The translations under genes were made by a program, and so were the position numbers. A stretch of 64,000 bases of DNA from Geosiphon pyriformis (Eukaryota; Glomeromycota; Glomeromycetes; Archaeosporales; Geosiphonaceae): assembly GCA_016748015.1 (NCBI GenBank), contig JAAOMT010000570.1:190043-254042 (forward strand), given 5' to 3'. A model generated the notes under the pieces. That model did no database searches and had not been told where the DNA came from. It saw only the letters and a program-made list of their open reading frames with translations. Of the stretch, positions 10,222-20,251 are shown piece after piece. How positions within the stretch are numbered: the first letter of the stretch is position 1; each line of letters begins with the position of its first letter.

Positions 10222-11058
10222 TTGGTTCAACACCAAATCCTCACTGGAGATGCCAGATCTGAAAAACAATGCACTTACCATGTTTTACCAATGGAGCATA
10301 ATTTTATTAGAGAAGAAGTCCAAAGCATGTTGAAAAAAGGAATAATACAATTATCAATGAGCCCATGGTCCTTACCAGTTGTTTTAGTAAGGAAAAAAAA
10401 TGGAATAATTAGATTTTGCATCAACTATCACAAACTAAACAGCAAAACAACCAAAGACTCATACCCAATACCATTAATTAACGAAATCTTCAATGTTTTT
10501 AGAGGAGCAAAATGGTTTTCTACACTGGACTTGACCAGTGAGTACTAGCAAGTAGAAATAGACCCAAAAGACAGGCATAAAACAGCATTCACAACACAAA
10601 ATGGCAATTATGAGTTCAATATAATGCTATTTGGATTAACAAACACTCCTGCGACATTCCAAAGACTAATAGACATAATTTACTCCAGAATCCTGTAGCA
10701 ATCTGTTGTTGTCTACTTGAATGATACAAATGTTTTCTTGTCAAAATTCATGGATTATCTCCAATATTTACAACAAGTTTTTGAAAGATTGAGACACACT
10801 GAACTTAAACTAAATCTAGATAAATGTTTCTTTGGGAAAAATGAGCTAGTATTTTTAGGACACATAGTTGGAAAAGATAGAATAAAACTAGATTCATCAA
10901 AAATAGACAAAGTGAAAAATTTTCCAGTACCTCAAAACATTTCAGAAGTTAGAAGCTTTTTAGGACTCACATCTTACTACTGCCGCTTTGTAAAAAACTT
11001 TTCAAACATTGCCAAACTCCTTAATTACTTACTATCCAAAAATGTGAAGTTTAAATAG
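10222..11058 (+). pseudogene. Reverse transcriptase of gypsy element 1
   Basis: RT copies the element RNA into cDNA inside the particle. Ty3-type motifs run in order: EEVQSMLKKGIIQ, SPWSLPVVLVRKKNG, RFCINYHKLNSKT, YPIPLINEIFN, FSTLDLTSEY, then TAG, QVEIDPKD, then KTAFTTQNGNYEFN with MLFGLTNTPATFQRL, and the catalytic YLDD box as YLND at 10714-10725. GAT to AAT removes one of the two metal-binding Asps. Another TAG lies just before QSVVVY. The tail LGHIVGKDRIKLDSSKI and VRSFLGLTSYYCRFVKNFS is typical of the RT thumb and connection. Expected to be inactive. Confidence 0.92.
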
Positions 11059-11519
11059 ACTGAAGCACAACAAAAAGCTTTCGAGTATCTTAGATAAAAG
11101 CTCATTGAATCACCAATAATGATCTATCCAAATTTCAACAAGAAATTCATTTTGGCCACAGATGTCTCTGGAACTGGACTTGGAGCCATTCTGTCACAAA
11201 AAGATAATAATGGAAGAAAACGTGTAATTGCTTATGCCAGCAAAAGTCTCAGTACAGCAGAGCAAAACTATACAGCACACGAACTTGAATGCTTAGCAGT
11301 AGTCTGGAGTTGTGTTCACTTTGACACATATTTATGGTACCAACTCTTTGAGATTACCACAGATCATAGAGGTCTGATCTGGTTAAATAACAAGAAAGTG
11401 CTAAAAAGAAAATACACCAGATGGTCACAAATGTTAGCACTATACGATTATATTATTAAATACAAAAAAGGTACCAAAAATGCTAATGCTAACTGTTTGT
11501 TAAGAATGAGACACACATA
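11059..11519 (+). pseudogene. RNase H domain of gypsy element 1
   Basis: RNase H removes the RNA strand from the cDNA hybrid. The core reads ILATDVSGTGLGAILSQ, RKRVIAYASKSLSTAEQNYT, HELECLAVVWSCVHF, and ITTDHRGLIWLNN, with the first Asp, the Glu (HELE) and the TTDH Asp all present. A stop (TAG at 11056-11058, a Trp position) separates it from RT. Confidence 0.88.
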
Positions 11520-11689
11520 AAAATCACCAACCCACCTGCCACAACAACAATAAACAACCACCTTTACAAAAACCTCAGCCAATACTTGGAAACACTACAA
11601 ATAGACGAAGAAATGCCAGTAAAAAAGCTAATTAAGCTCCAAAAATTAGCAAAACACTATTTCATCTAAAATCACATACTTTATTACCA

Positions 11690-12927
11690 GAATTGACAAA
11701 ATTCAGATAATCCATTAAGAGTTATAACCACAGATAAAAAAGAAACTATCTTATTTAACATGCATTCAGATATTCATTCAGGCCACTTTGGAAAAACAGC
11801 AACCATCCAACGTACAACTAGCCATTACTATTGGCCAAAAATGAGTTCAGACATAATCCAATACATAAGAAATTGTGACCCATGCCAACAAAGAAGAGGA
11901 GCAAAACCAATGGAATTATTAAGACCAATAAAAATTGGACAGCCATTTGACAGAATTGGAATTGATTTAGTTGGACTCTTATCAATAACAACAAGAAACA
12001 ACCATTATATTGCAGTAGCTATGGACTATCTCACCAAATGGCCAAAAGCTAGAGCTATTAAGACAGCTAATGCTATTTCCATAGCTCAATTTGTACATAA
12101 AGACTTAATTTGCTGGCATGGATGTCCACAAGAATTGCTATCAGATCAAAGCACACTTCATAAACAGCACCTTAAAAAAACTTAGCCAAAAATTTGGAAT
12201 CAAGCAACCACTGTCATCACCATACCACCCTCAAACAAATGGATTAATTGAAAGATTTAATTGCACATTATGCAAATCACTGGCGAAAATTAGTAACAAA
12301 CATGAAAAAAAATAAGATTTGTTTATACCAGCAATACTACTAGCATATAGAACAGTAAAACAAGATACTACACAATTTACACCATTTGAACTAGTTTATG
12401 GAAGAAAAGCCATATTACCAGTTAAACTTAATATCCCAACTTATCTAAGTGACACTATCACAGAAGCAATATTCCAGGAAACACTACTTAGAAGAACATA
12501 CGAATTAATGGGAACTTTAGAAAACAAAAGAAGAAAAGCAGCACAAAATATTGAACAATCACAAGAACAACAAAAAGTAAAACATGATAACCAGTTACCA
12601 GATAATATAATTAGCTACAAAGTTGGAGATAAAGTATTGTTGCATTGTACAAAAATGGAAAAACAATAGAGTAGAAAATTTGATCACAAGTGGGATAGAC
12701 CATTTTATATTCACAAAATACTTAGAAATAAAGCATATAAGCTAAGACTAGATGATAAAATATTAAGAAAAGCAGCACATGATAACCAGCTGAAATTCTA
12801 TTACAGTAAACCAGTAATAACAACAAAGACACCTAGAATTGGAACACAATTATCTTTAATTCTATCAGAACAAATTCCACAAGATTTAGAACCAATAGTT
12901 TTAATTGAACATTATTCAAAAAGATAA
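11690..12927 (+). pseudogene. Integrase of gypsy element 1 (frameshifted)
   Basis: Integrase inserts the cDNA into the chromosome. The N-terminal zinc domain is intact (HSDIHSGHFGK, then CDPCQQRRG). The catalytic core shows RIGIDLVGLL and LLSDQS, then a frameshift near 12150, with the rest in another frame: HPQTNGLIERFNCTLCKSL, carrying the Glu. A stop at 12313-12315 replaces a Trp codon. The C-terminal part (LLAYRTVKQDTTQFTPFELV, NIISYKVGDKVLLHCTKMEK) is present. A further TAG at 12667 interrupts the chromodomain-free tail. Confidence 0.9.
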
Positions 12928-13011
12928 TTAATCTTAGATCACAGCAAAAATGATTTAACAACCATAAAAACGCATACAAAAGATTCCAAAATAGCAGTCA
13001 AAATTAAAACA

Positions 13012-13680
13012 ATGATACTTATTCCAAAAAACATCAACAATATAACTCAACAATTAGTTGAAAGCTTACAACAATTAAAATCCGATCTGGAAATCACAGT
13101 TAATAGCTCCAAAATAACATACATAAAAAGAACAATAGAAAATCCAAAAACAAAAAAAAAACATAATTTTGAACCATATAATATTACTAAACATAACAAC
13201 AAATTTATCAGCAAAGTTATTGAAAAATTAGAGATAGCATTGGGCAATACATTAATAATAGAAGAAATAGAAATAAGTGAATTAATACCAGACACATTTA
13301 GCAACTTGAAAACGAAATTTCCAATTAACTACTGTTATTATCAACTAGGAAAGCACTTGAACATACAAACATTATACTCAAAAGACTCAACTAGAGTGTT
13401 TGACAAAACAACTATCCAACTATTAGAACCTTTCATTGGAAAAACCAACATTACATTCCATTCAAAAACAGTTTATAGAATTTTCAAAGCATTTGAAAAC
13501 TGTTACAAACTATTGTTGGACCCAACCATGAACATAATAACAACCAACAGTATTGGATAACTTACTAACTTGCAATTTCAAGAATTACAACAACAAATTA
13601 ATAATACAGTATTGAACCACTATAATAACTTAGAATTTAATGAAGAAATTAACTTTGATTTCGATAGAGCTCAATCTTGA
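13012..13680 (+). pseudogene. Conserved 3' ORF of unknown function, element 1
   Basis: One frame of 182 codons is open from 13012 to a TAA at 13558. The same frame then continues to TGA at 13678-13680, just before the polypurine tract. It starts MILIPKNINNITQQLVESLQ and ends in LTNLQFQELQQQINN and related sequence. Element 2 has a counterpart at 15613-16335 with the same order of motifs (IPQNIQQLSQKL, SITVTGNHINYTQ, GKLTELKFQQFSNQ). No signal peptide, membrane segment or Cys pairs are seen, so the position resembles env but the protein does not. I do not recognise it. Confidence 0.65.
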
Positions 13681-13690
13681 AAGGAGGGGA
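13679..13690 (+). promoter_or_regulatory. Polypurine tract of gypsy element 1
   Basis: GAAAGGAGGGGA lies three bases upstream of the 3' LTR start. This is the expected primer for plus-strand DNA synthesis. Confidence 0.85.
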
Positions 13691-13693
13691 TAA

Positions 13694-14567
13694 TGTTACA
13701 GTTTAAGAATTTAGCAAAAAAATTATAAAAATAATATAAACTATTCAATCATAATATAGCGCAGTAATAATCTTAGAAAGGTAATAATTAACATAGTAAC
13801 AAATACCATCTCGCAATAGTGGCAAGCACCAGTTCACAATAGCAGCCAACACCAACTGGTGATAGCAGTAAACACCAGGTTGAAATATCAAAAACAAAGT
13901 ATTACAATGTGTTTTCTCGTAGAACTACAAACATGTATATATACAGTAGTTTTAATATTGAGAAAAGAGAATCAAGTAATAAAAATCATAATTTATTAAG
14001 CAATAAATCCAATTTTATCCAACAAACCCCACTTTAAATCATACTTTCAAATTAAATATCTCAAAAAACCTTTAAATTAAAAAGAAATGAAAAAAAATAT
14101 TTAAAACTGAATTATCACAACCCAAAGTATTAAGAAACTTACTTGTATTATTTATTGAATGAAACTATCATTCATCAACTGAATCCCTTGGAAGAATAAT
14201 TCTTGATCAAAATTATTCACGTTGTTACTAATTGATAAAAGCTTTATTGTAAGAATTAGGAAAAGCACTAAAGGCCATTAACCTTCTGTATTTCTAAATT
14301 AAAGAAACACATCAGGCAATTGCAAGAATAGCCTCAGAAAAGACCCCAAACAGTGGGTAGATTTCAGTTCAGCCTCTGAAAAGGAGTACATAAACACACA
14401 CAACAATCAGGAATTGAAGAATAACTTACATTGCGAAATTAAAAAGAAAGCCTTCAGTATAACAGTGACATTATCACACAAATAGAATTGAAGAATTCAC
14501 GAAAAACTGATTGCAATTAAAACGGGATATTGGCAATTAAATATAACAAGAAAACCATCCCATAACA
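13694..14567 (+). repeat. 3' LTR of gypsy element 1
   Basis: Same length (874 bp) as the 5' LTR; starts TGTTACA and ends CATAACA. The differences between the two LTRs are almost all transitions. The sequence that follows belongs to LINE copy B, not to the LINE A that flanks the 5' LTR. Confidence 0.92.
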
Positions 14568-14665
14568 ACATCTTGGTGTGTTTGGCGTTGTGTAAGAGTT
14601 TTATGTTCAAACTTTGTTTTTAGGAAGCAGTCTTGGTTTTCGGTGACTTCAAAATTGCTTGTCGT
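14568..14665 (+). mobile_element. LINE copy B, ORF2 C-terminal part, segment before gypsy 2
   Basis: The 98 bases are in frame with the LINE tail that resumes at 24519 once gypsy element 2 is removed. One frame reads VCLALCKSFMFKLCF, a TAG, then EAVLVFGDFKIACR, and continues into MMEFVQNFCLAFRDEVWLV beyond the insertion. The target is TCGT on this side and TCAT on the other. The segment is not AT-biased, unlike LINE A. Confidence 0.75.
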
Positions 14666-15644
14666 TGTTACCGGAGGTTTTTGGTCTCTTTTTTTGAATG
14701 TTGTTAATGTTGATTTGTTGTGAATTCACGTTTCCAGGAAGTAGTTAGACCTCTAGTAACTGAATTTATCTTTAAATTATCTCTTATAATTTGAACTGCT
14801 GAGCTTATAAGTGGAATGGCCAATTCCATGCCAGTTATTTTATATAGTTACATTGTAGTAAATGTTAACTCTTTCTCAGGAATTACTTGTCTGGAAGCTT
14901 ACTAAAATGTGTAGTTACTTTGCTGTGAAAGTTAACTCTTCTACAGGGATCTCGTCTGTAGACTACCCTAATGATTATAGTAAGAAAATAAAAAGAAAAT
15001 AAAAGAAATGTAAAAGAAATAGAATTCTGTCAAGGGAAATGTTTTCAATCCAGGCCTGGAGTCACTAACAGTTTATTGAAATTGGTAGCTAATCAATTTC
15101 AAAATATTAGTTGGGTTTTGAGAATTTTTCTAAGTGCAATAATTAAAGAATTTGGTTTTTTCAAATTATTTGATATTTATTTCTTTTTGTGTGTATAGGA
15201 ATGGTTCTAAGTGATAAATCTAAAGTAAGATACATTTTCTCGAAAAGAGAAGCTCTTCTTTTATACAACTTGTCATAACACTATTCTATAAACTTGAACT
15301 TTGCTATTTTTTACAATTTCGCTAAACTAAAGATACATTTTGGCAAACTACAAGTTATTTCTGCAAACTATTAGATATTTCGGTGAACTATCAATTATTT
15401 CAGCGAATTTCTACAAATTTCGGCAAACTTTTGAATGTTACATAGTTCAGGATATTTTATAATTGATCATCACAATTAGGTTACATTTGTGTTGTGTACA
15501 AATTGGGTTATTAATTAAATGATAATTTTGAACATTTTGCTAATGTAATAAGTGATAATTTGAAACAATAATATATGCTAATTAATAATAGGAATTATAA
15601 GATAATTTCATGCTAAATAATATCTCTAATTTTATCTGGTAACA
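14666..15644 (-). repeat. 3' LTR of gypsy element 2
   Basis: On the plus strand it starts TGTTACCGG and ends GGTAACA, 979 bp. It matches 23540-24518 along its whole length, with differences mostly transitions. The stop codon of the element's 3' ORF lies inside it (15613-15615). Confidence 0.93.
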
Positions 15645-16335
15645 TAACCTTCTTCTCAAGACTGAGCTCCATCGAAGTCCAAGTATTGTCTGTTATTTCC
15701 AGATAATAATCCAAAATTATTGAAGAAATTTGGTTTGAAAATTGTTGAAATTTCAGTTCTGTGAGCTTTCCAATGTATTGAATCTTCAAAGGTTGAAAAA
15801 TTGGGTTTTGTAGTACATTTTCACAGGTGTAAAATAGGTCATAAAGTCTAAGAGCAGCTCTGAGCCTGTAGTGACTGTTTATTGATCCAGCTGTTGTCTT
15901 GAATTCATTGTGGGGTTGTTTCTGAATGGCTTTTTTTGTGAAGTTTACTGTTGTAAGTTCCAGTTTTCGTTCATAGAGTGTTTTTCCAATGTGAAAATAT
16001 CTATAAATTGGAGGATATTCAGTGTTTTCCTCCTTGAGACACAGTTGAAGTCTTTGTTGAATTGTAGCATTTGGTGGAATATTAATTGGAGTGAGCATTA
16101 GGTTTTCTCTTAAAGCAAGCTTTAAAAGTTCTGGCAGGTGAATTCCAAAATAACTTCTTGTGTTTTTCTTATATGGGTGATATTTTCGTGAATTTGGGGC
16201 TAAATTTGTAATTACTTCTGTTTGAGTATAATTAATGTGGTTTCCAGTAACAGTAATAGATAATTCAGGTATTGTTTTTAAAGCTAACATTAGTTTTTGG
16301 GATAATTGTTGAATGTTTTGAGGAATAGTTATTAT
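15613..16335 (-). CDS. Conserved 3' ORF of unknown function, element 2
   Basis: An open frame of about 225 codons runs from the Met at 16290 (homology to element 1 starts a little upstream, IITIPQNIQQLSQKL, to about 16333). It reads through the polypurine region and ends 32 bases inside the 3' LTR. It shares with element 1 the motif order IPxNI, ITV, Tyr-rich middle, and a C-terminal GKLTELKFQQFSNQI. It is rich in charged and aromatic residues with no membrane segment. Its intactness, compared with the broken pol around it, is notable, and it may be a late-lost accessory protein. Function unknown. Confidence 0.65.
   Translation of the reverse strand: MITIPQNIQQLSQKLMLALKTIPELSITVTGNHINYTQTEVITNLAPNSRKYHPYKKNTRSYFGIHLPELLKLALRENLMLTPINIPPNATIQQRLQLCLKEENTEYPPIYRYFHIGKTLYERKLELTTVNFTKKAIQKQPHNEFKTTAGSINSHYRLRAALRLYDLFYTCENVLQNPIFQPLKIQYIGKLTELKFQQFSNQISSIILDYYLEITDNTWTSMELSLEKKVMLPDKIRDII
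15645..15660 (-). promoter_or_regulatory. Polypurine tract of gypsy element 2
   Basis: Reading the minus strand, GAGAAGAAGG lies just upstream of TTATGTTACC, the 3' LTR boundary. The tract is inside the coding frame of the 3' ORF. Confidence 0.7.
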
Positions 16336-16439
16336 AAGAGATTTGAAATAAAAGAAAATTATTTTTGGTGTATGGGTTTTTATGTTATTTTTGTTTTGAT
16401 TGTTTTTAAATTATAAGAGAATAACTAGTAAAATTAAAT

Positions 16440-17824
16440 TAAGTGTTCAGGTTGGAAGGTTGTTCAATGACAACTATTGGTTCTAAGTTTCGGGGAATAT
16501 CTTCAGGATTGATTAAAAGAAAATGTGTACCAATTTGTGGAATTAATGGTTCAGGATTGTTTTTGGAATGATAGTGTTTCAAACAATCTCCATGTGCAAC
16601 TTTTGCTAGGATTTTGTCATCAAGTTTTAGCTTGTATAATCTATTGCCTAGGACTTCATGAATAAAGAATAGTCCATCCCATTTATTTTCAAATTTTCCA
16701 CTCCATTGTTTTTCAGCTTTAGTTCTGTGTAAGAGAACTTTGTTTCTGATTTTAAATTCATTGGTGACTGGAGGCAATTTGTCATCATGCTGTTCTTTTT
16801 GTTAAGCTTGGAAGTGTTCAATATGAGTGGCTGCTATTCGTCATTTTCCTTCCAATGTGCTAAGCAGAGTATAGGCTCTTCGCTGAAGCATTTCTTGGAA
16901 ATTGTTTTCATCGATTGGTTGTGCTGGGTATGTTTCCACTGTGAAACTAATTGGTAATGTTGCTGTCCTTCTGTAGGTTAAATCAAATGGTGTGTGTTTT
17001 GTGGTATCTTGTTTTAGTGTTCTGTATGTTAGCAACACTGATGGAATAAAGATATCCCATTCTTGCTCAAAATCGGTTGAGACTTTGGCTAATGACTCAC
17101 ACAATGTTCTGTTAAAACGTTCCACAAGTCCATTTGTTTGTAGATGGTAGGGCGAAAACAGAGGTTTTTTGACATTAAATTGTTCGCAAATTTTTTGTAT
17201 CAGGTTGTTCACAAAGTGTGTCCCCTGATCGGATAAAAGTTCAATTGGACATCTGTGTCTACAAATGATGTTTTCGTAGATAAAATTTGCTACTGATTTT
17301 GCATCTGCTCGTTGAATGGCTCTGGTTTTGGGCCATTTAGTAAAATAGTCTACAGCTACTGCAATATAATGGTTTCCTTGAATGGTAATAGATAGTGGTC
17401 TAACTAAATCGATACCAACTCGGTCAAAGAGGTGTCCAACTTTGATTGGATTTAATAGTTCAGTAGGACATGTTCCTTCTCTTTTTTGACAACTATCACA
17501 AGATTTGACATATTCGTGAATGTCTTTCCTCATTCGAGACCAAAAGTAGTATTCTAGTGTTCTTTGGGTGGTGCTATCTTTTCCGAAGTGTACTGATGAA
17601 AGATTTGAGTGCATGTTGTATAATATGGTCTCTTTTTCTTGTTCTTGTATTAATCTGAGTGGTTTGTTTGGGTTTTTGAAATTTCGATGATAAATAATGT
17701 TGTTGTGTAGAAAATATTGTTTGGCTTGTTGTTGTAATTGATGTTTTTCATCTGGAGACCAATCTGTTGGGATTGTTAATGTTTCCAAATATTGTTTGAG
17801 ATTGTTGTAGTTTTCCGAATTCAT
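16440..17824 (-). pseudogene. Integrase of gypsy element 2
   Basis: The block 16841-17824 (327 codons) contains the zinc domain (HSNLSSVHFGK, CDSCQKREG), and the catalytic residues in RVGIDLVRPL, LLSDQGTHFVN and TNGLVERFNRTL are all present. The tail VLLTYRTLKQDTTKHTPFDL is typical of gypsy integrases. After a stop near 16838 a second block (16439-16777) holds the C-terminal DNA-binding part (FKIRNKVLLHRTKAEKQWSG, PLIPQIGTHFLL). The core could fold, but the polyprotein is interrupted upstream. Confidence 0.9.
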
Positions 17825-17879
17825 TGTTTGTTGGTTGTTATAATTGGTTAAGTTGAATGTTGGTTTTTGTGTTTTCTAA

Positions 17880-18440
17880 TTTTGTTTTATTCTGGAGAGA
17901 CAGTCAACATTGGTGTGGAGTTTTTTTGATTTGTGATGTACTATGTATTGATAGTTTGCTAAAAATCCTGTCCATCTGGTTTGTTTGGCGTTCAGCTGAG
18001 TGTTTTTGTTTTGTAACCATTTGAGTCCAATATTATCAGTGATAATATCGAATTCTTTAGGTCTGAGATAAAGGTTGAAGTAGTGTAGGGCCCAAATTAT
18101 GGCTGCTGTTTCTAGTTTTGTGGCAGGGTAGTTTTTCTCAGCTGGTTTTAATGTTCTGCTAGCATAAGCAATTACTTGCTCATTTCCATTGTCATCTAGT
18201 TGTGATAAGATGACACCAAAGACAGTATATGAAGCATTTGTAGCTAGTCGAAATCAGTTGCTGAAATCCGGGTAGGTGAGGATTGGAGCTGTTGTCAGTT
18301 TTTTCTTGAGAATTTCAAAAGCTTTTTGGTGTTCGGTAGTCTATTTGTATTCAATGTTTTTGGTGGTGAGCTGGTTGAGGAGTTTTGCAATTTCCAAGAA
18401 TCCTTTGATAAATTTCCAATAGTAGGATGCTAATTCTATG
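17880..18440 (-). pseudogene. RNase H domain of gypsy element 2
   Basis: The minus frame shows RLATNASYTVFGVILSQLDD, EQVIAYASRTLKPAEKNY, and FDIITDNIGLKWLQNKN. The first catalytic Asp of DASYTG is Asn here. Stops occur before TTEHQKAFEIL (a TAG) and near 18256. The segment links RT to integrase. Confidence 0.85.
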
Positions 18441-19130
18441 AATCCTCTTAGTTCTGTAGTGTTTTAAGGAGTTTTGAAGTTTTTGACAACACTGATTTTT
18501 CTAGGGTCCAGTTTGATTCCATCTTTACTAATAATATGCCCAAGGAAGGCCAAGCTTGTTTTTCCAAAGTAGCATTTTTTGATGTTGAGTTTTAGTCCTG
18601 CTTTTCGTAATTGTTGAAAAACTTCTCGCAGGTGTTTTAAGTATAATTCGAATGATGGAGAATAAACATCAGTATCATCAAGATAAACGACTACTGACTT
18701 CCAAAGAAGTCCTTGGTATACAACATCCATTAATCTTTGAAACATTGCTAGTGCATTGCATAATCCGAAAGGCATTACATTGAACTCGTAATTTCCACCT
18801 TGGGTGGTGAATGCTGTTTTGGGGCAATCTTTGGGATCCATAGCAACTTGCCAGTAACCACTTTCTAAATCTAGTGTTGAAAAGTATTTGGATTTTTCAA
18901 GAGCATCTAACATGTCATCAATTCAGAAAAGGGGGTAGGCATCTCCAATTGTAACACTATTGAGTTGTTGATAGTTAACACAAAATTGAATCTTTCCATT
19001 TTTCTTTTTAACTAGCACTACAGGTGAAGCCCAAGGACTCATGGAGAATTGGATGAGCCCATTGTTAAGCATTTGTTGTACTTCTTCTTGGATGAATTGG
19101 TGGCTTTCTGGAGCAACTCAATATGCTTGT
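18440..19130 (-). pseudogene. Reverse transcriptase of gypsy element 2
   Basis: The open block 18464-18913 contains FSTLDLESGYWQVAMDPKD, FNVMPFGLCNALAMFQRLMD, and the intact catalytic VVVYLDDTD at about 18665-18690, then FLGHIISKDGIKLDPRKI. Upstream, in the same frame but past a TGA near 18926, are LIQFSMSPWASPVVLVKKK and QFCVNYQQLNS. Apart from the stops, the catalytic residues are conserved, unlike element 1. Confidence 0.92.
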
Positions 19131-19486
19131 TGTTTTCTTGGTTTGGCATCTCCTGTATAAATTTGGTGTTGGACCAAATTGGTTCTTTCTAAGTTATTGT
19201 TGTTTTCAGCAAAGATATCGGCAAATTCTGCAATTAGCTCTTTGAACTGGGTCTGTTGTTGTGGTTTAAGTTGTTCCATGTTGATTTGAGACAGTTTTTT
19301 TATGACAACATGGTAGTTTTTGGAACTGGGGTTTGGGTTGATTTTTGGTAGTGAATGTCCAATAATTTCAGAGAAATTGAGAACTGTTTGGGTTAATTCT
19401 TGTTGAAATATATTACTGTAAATAACTCCAATTTCTAAATTATTTAATAAAATTATGGGGTAATTATTGGGGTTGTAAAAAGTAAC

Positions 19487-20251
19487 TCAGACTTTTTTTG
19501 TTCTTTCTGAAATATAAATGTTTGGGATCAAAATATTATGTTCCAAGCAGACTTGTTTATTGGACTCAAAAATCTGTTGTGTGGTTGTTGGCTTTGGGCA
19601 GGTGTAGATTTCCGGATGTTCTCCAAAAGGTGAGATGGTAATTGGTTGTGGAAGTTTGAGAATCTGGTGAGATTTGTTTTGTGTATTAAGAGCTATATTA
19701 ACTGGAACTGTGAATCGTCCAGTTGAACCAAAACCTTGGGTTCCTCTATCACTTTTTCCTAATTGTTCTCTTTGATTGACTAGTTGCAAACCTGAAATGT
19801 TGATTAGGGGTAGGTAAATAGCTTGGGCAATTTTTTCAGCATGTTTGATCTTGAATAGTTTGTCAATTTCATTTTGAAGCATCACTGTAATGTCTCCAGT
19901 ATATCCAGCATCGATTATTCCTTCTTTGACATTGATTCCTTTGCTTGCCAGAAAGGACCAGGAGGTGATTTGAACCATTGCTCCTGGCAGGATTTCGAGT
20001 GCAATTTTGAGGTTAATTTTTGTGAGAGATTTGGATTGGAGAACAAAAGTATTTTTATCTGGATATCTTAGGTCATATCCAGCATTAATTTCGTGTGCTT
20101 TTTCAGGTTTTATTCCTTGCCCGTTGTTGTTGAAATATTTGAGTTGTAAGGCAGACTGATTTTCGATAAGATAGATGGGTGTTGTTTCAATTTCTTCCGT
20201 GGCTTCAGGTTTTCCAAATTCAATTTTGTTCTCATTACTTTTGCTGGGCAA
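19487..20251 (-). CDS. dUTPase domain of gypsy element 2
   Basis: The frame is open for 254 codons. Trimeric dUTPase motifs run in order: motif 1 AGYDLRYPDK (about 20060-20085), motif 2 MVQITSWSFLASKGI (the usual SRSSLA has become SWSFLA), motif 3 GIIDAGYTGDITVMLQN (about 19880-19925), motif 4 AEKIAQAIYLPL, motif 5 RGTQGFGSTGRF (about 19710-19745). The enzyme removes dUTP, which keeps uracil out of cDNA. dUTPase domains are known in some fungal Ty3/gypsy elements (family Metaviridae) and in some retroviruses, so presence is not new, but the placement with an adjacent Cys-rich domain is striking. The Arg-to-Trp change in motif 2 may weaken activity. Confidence 0.92.
   Translation of the reverse strand: MPSKSNENKIEFGKPEATEEIETTPIYLIENQSALQLKYFNNNGQGIKPEKAHEINAGYDLRYPDKNTFVLQSKSLTKINLKIALEILPGAMVQITSWSFLASKGINVKEGIIDAGYTGDITVMLQNEIDKLFKIKHAEKIAQAIYLPLINISGLQLVNQREQLGKSDRGTQGFGSTGRFTVPVNIALNTQNKSHQILKLPQPITISPFGEHPEIYTCPKPTTTQQIFESNKQVCLEHNILIPNIYISERTKKV

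Larger units (their letters stand above)
4870..14567 (+). mobile_element. Full-length Ty3/gypsy LTR retrotransposon 1 (mutated)
   Basis: The element is 9.7 kb with 874-bp LTRs that differ at about 28 positions by eye, all but two being transitions. The order is 5' LTR, primer-binding site, gag with CCHC knuckle, protease, Cys-rich domain, dUTPase, RT, RNase H, integrase, extra 3' ORF, polypurine tract, 3' LTR. Integrase lies after RT, which is the Ty3/gypsy order. Internal stops, at least one frameshift and changed catalytic residues mean it is not autonomous now. The flanks (ATGT left, ACAT right) do not form a target duplication. Confidence 0.93.

Noticed and set aside
4865-14572. GATGT before and ACATC after element 1 as extended terminal inverted repeats of the element
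   Set aside because: The inner LTR ends do not carry these bases, so they are flanking DNA; the symmetry is probably chance.
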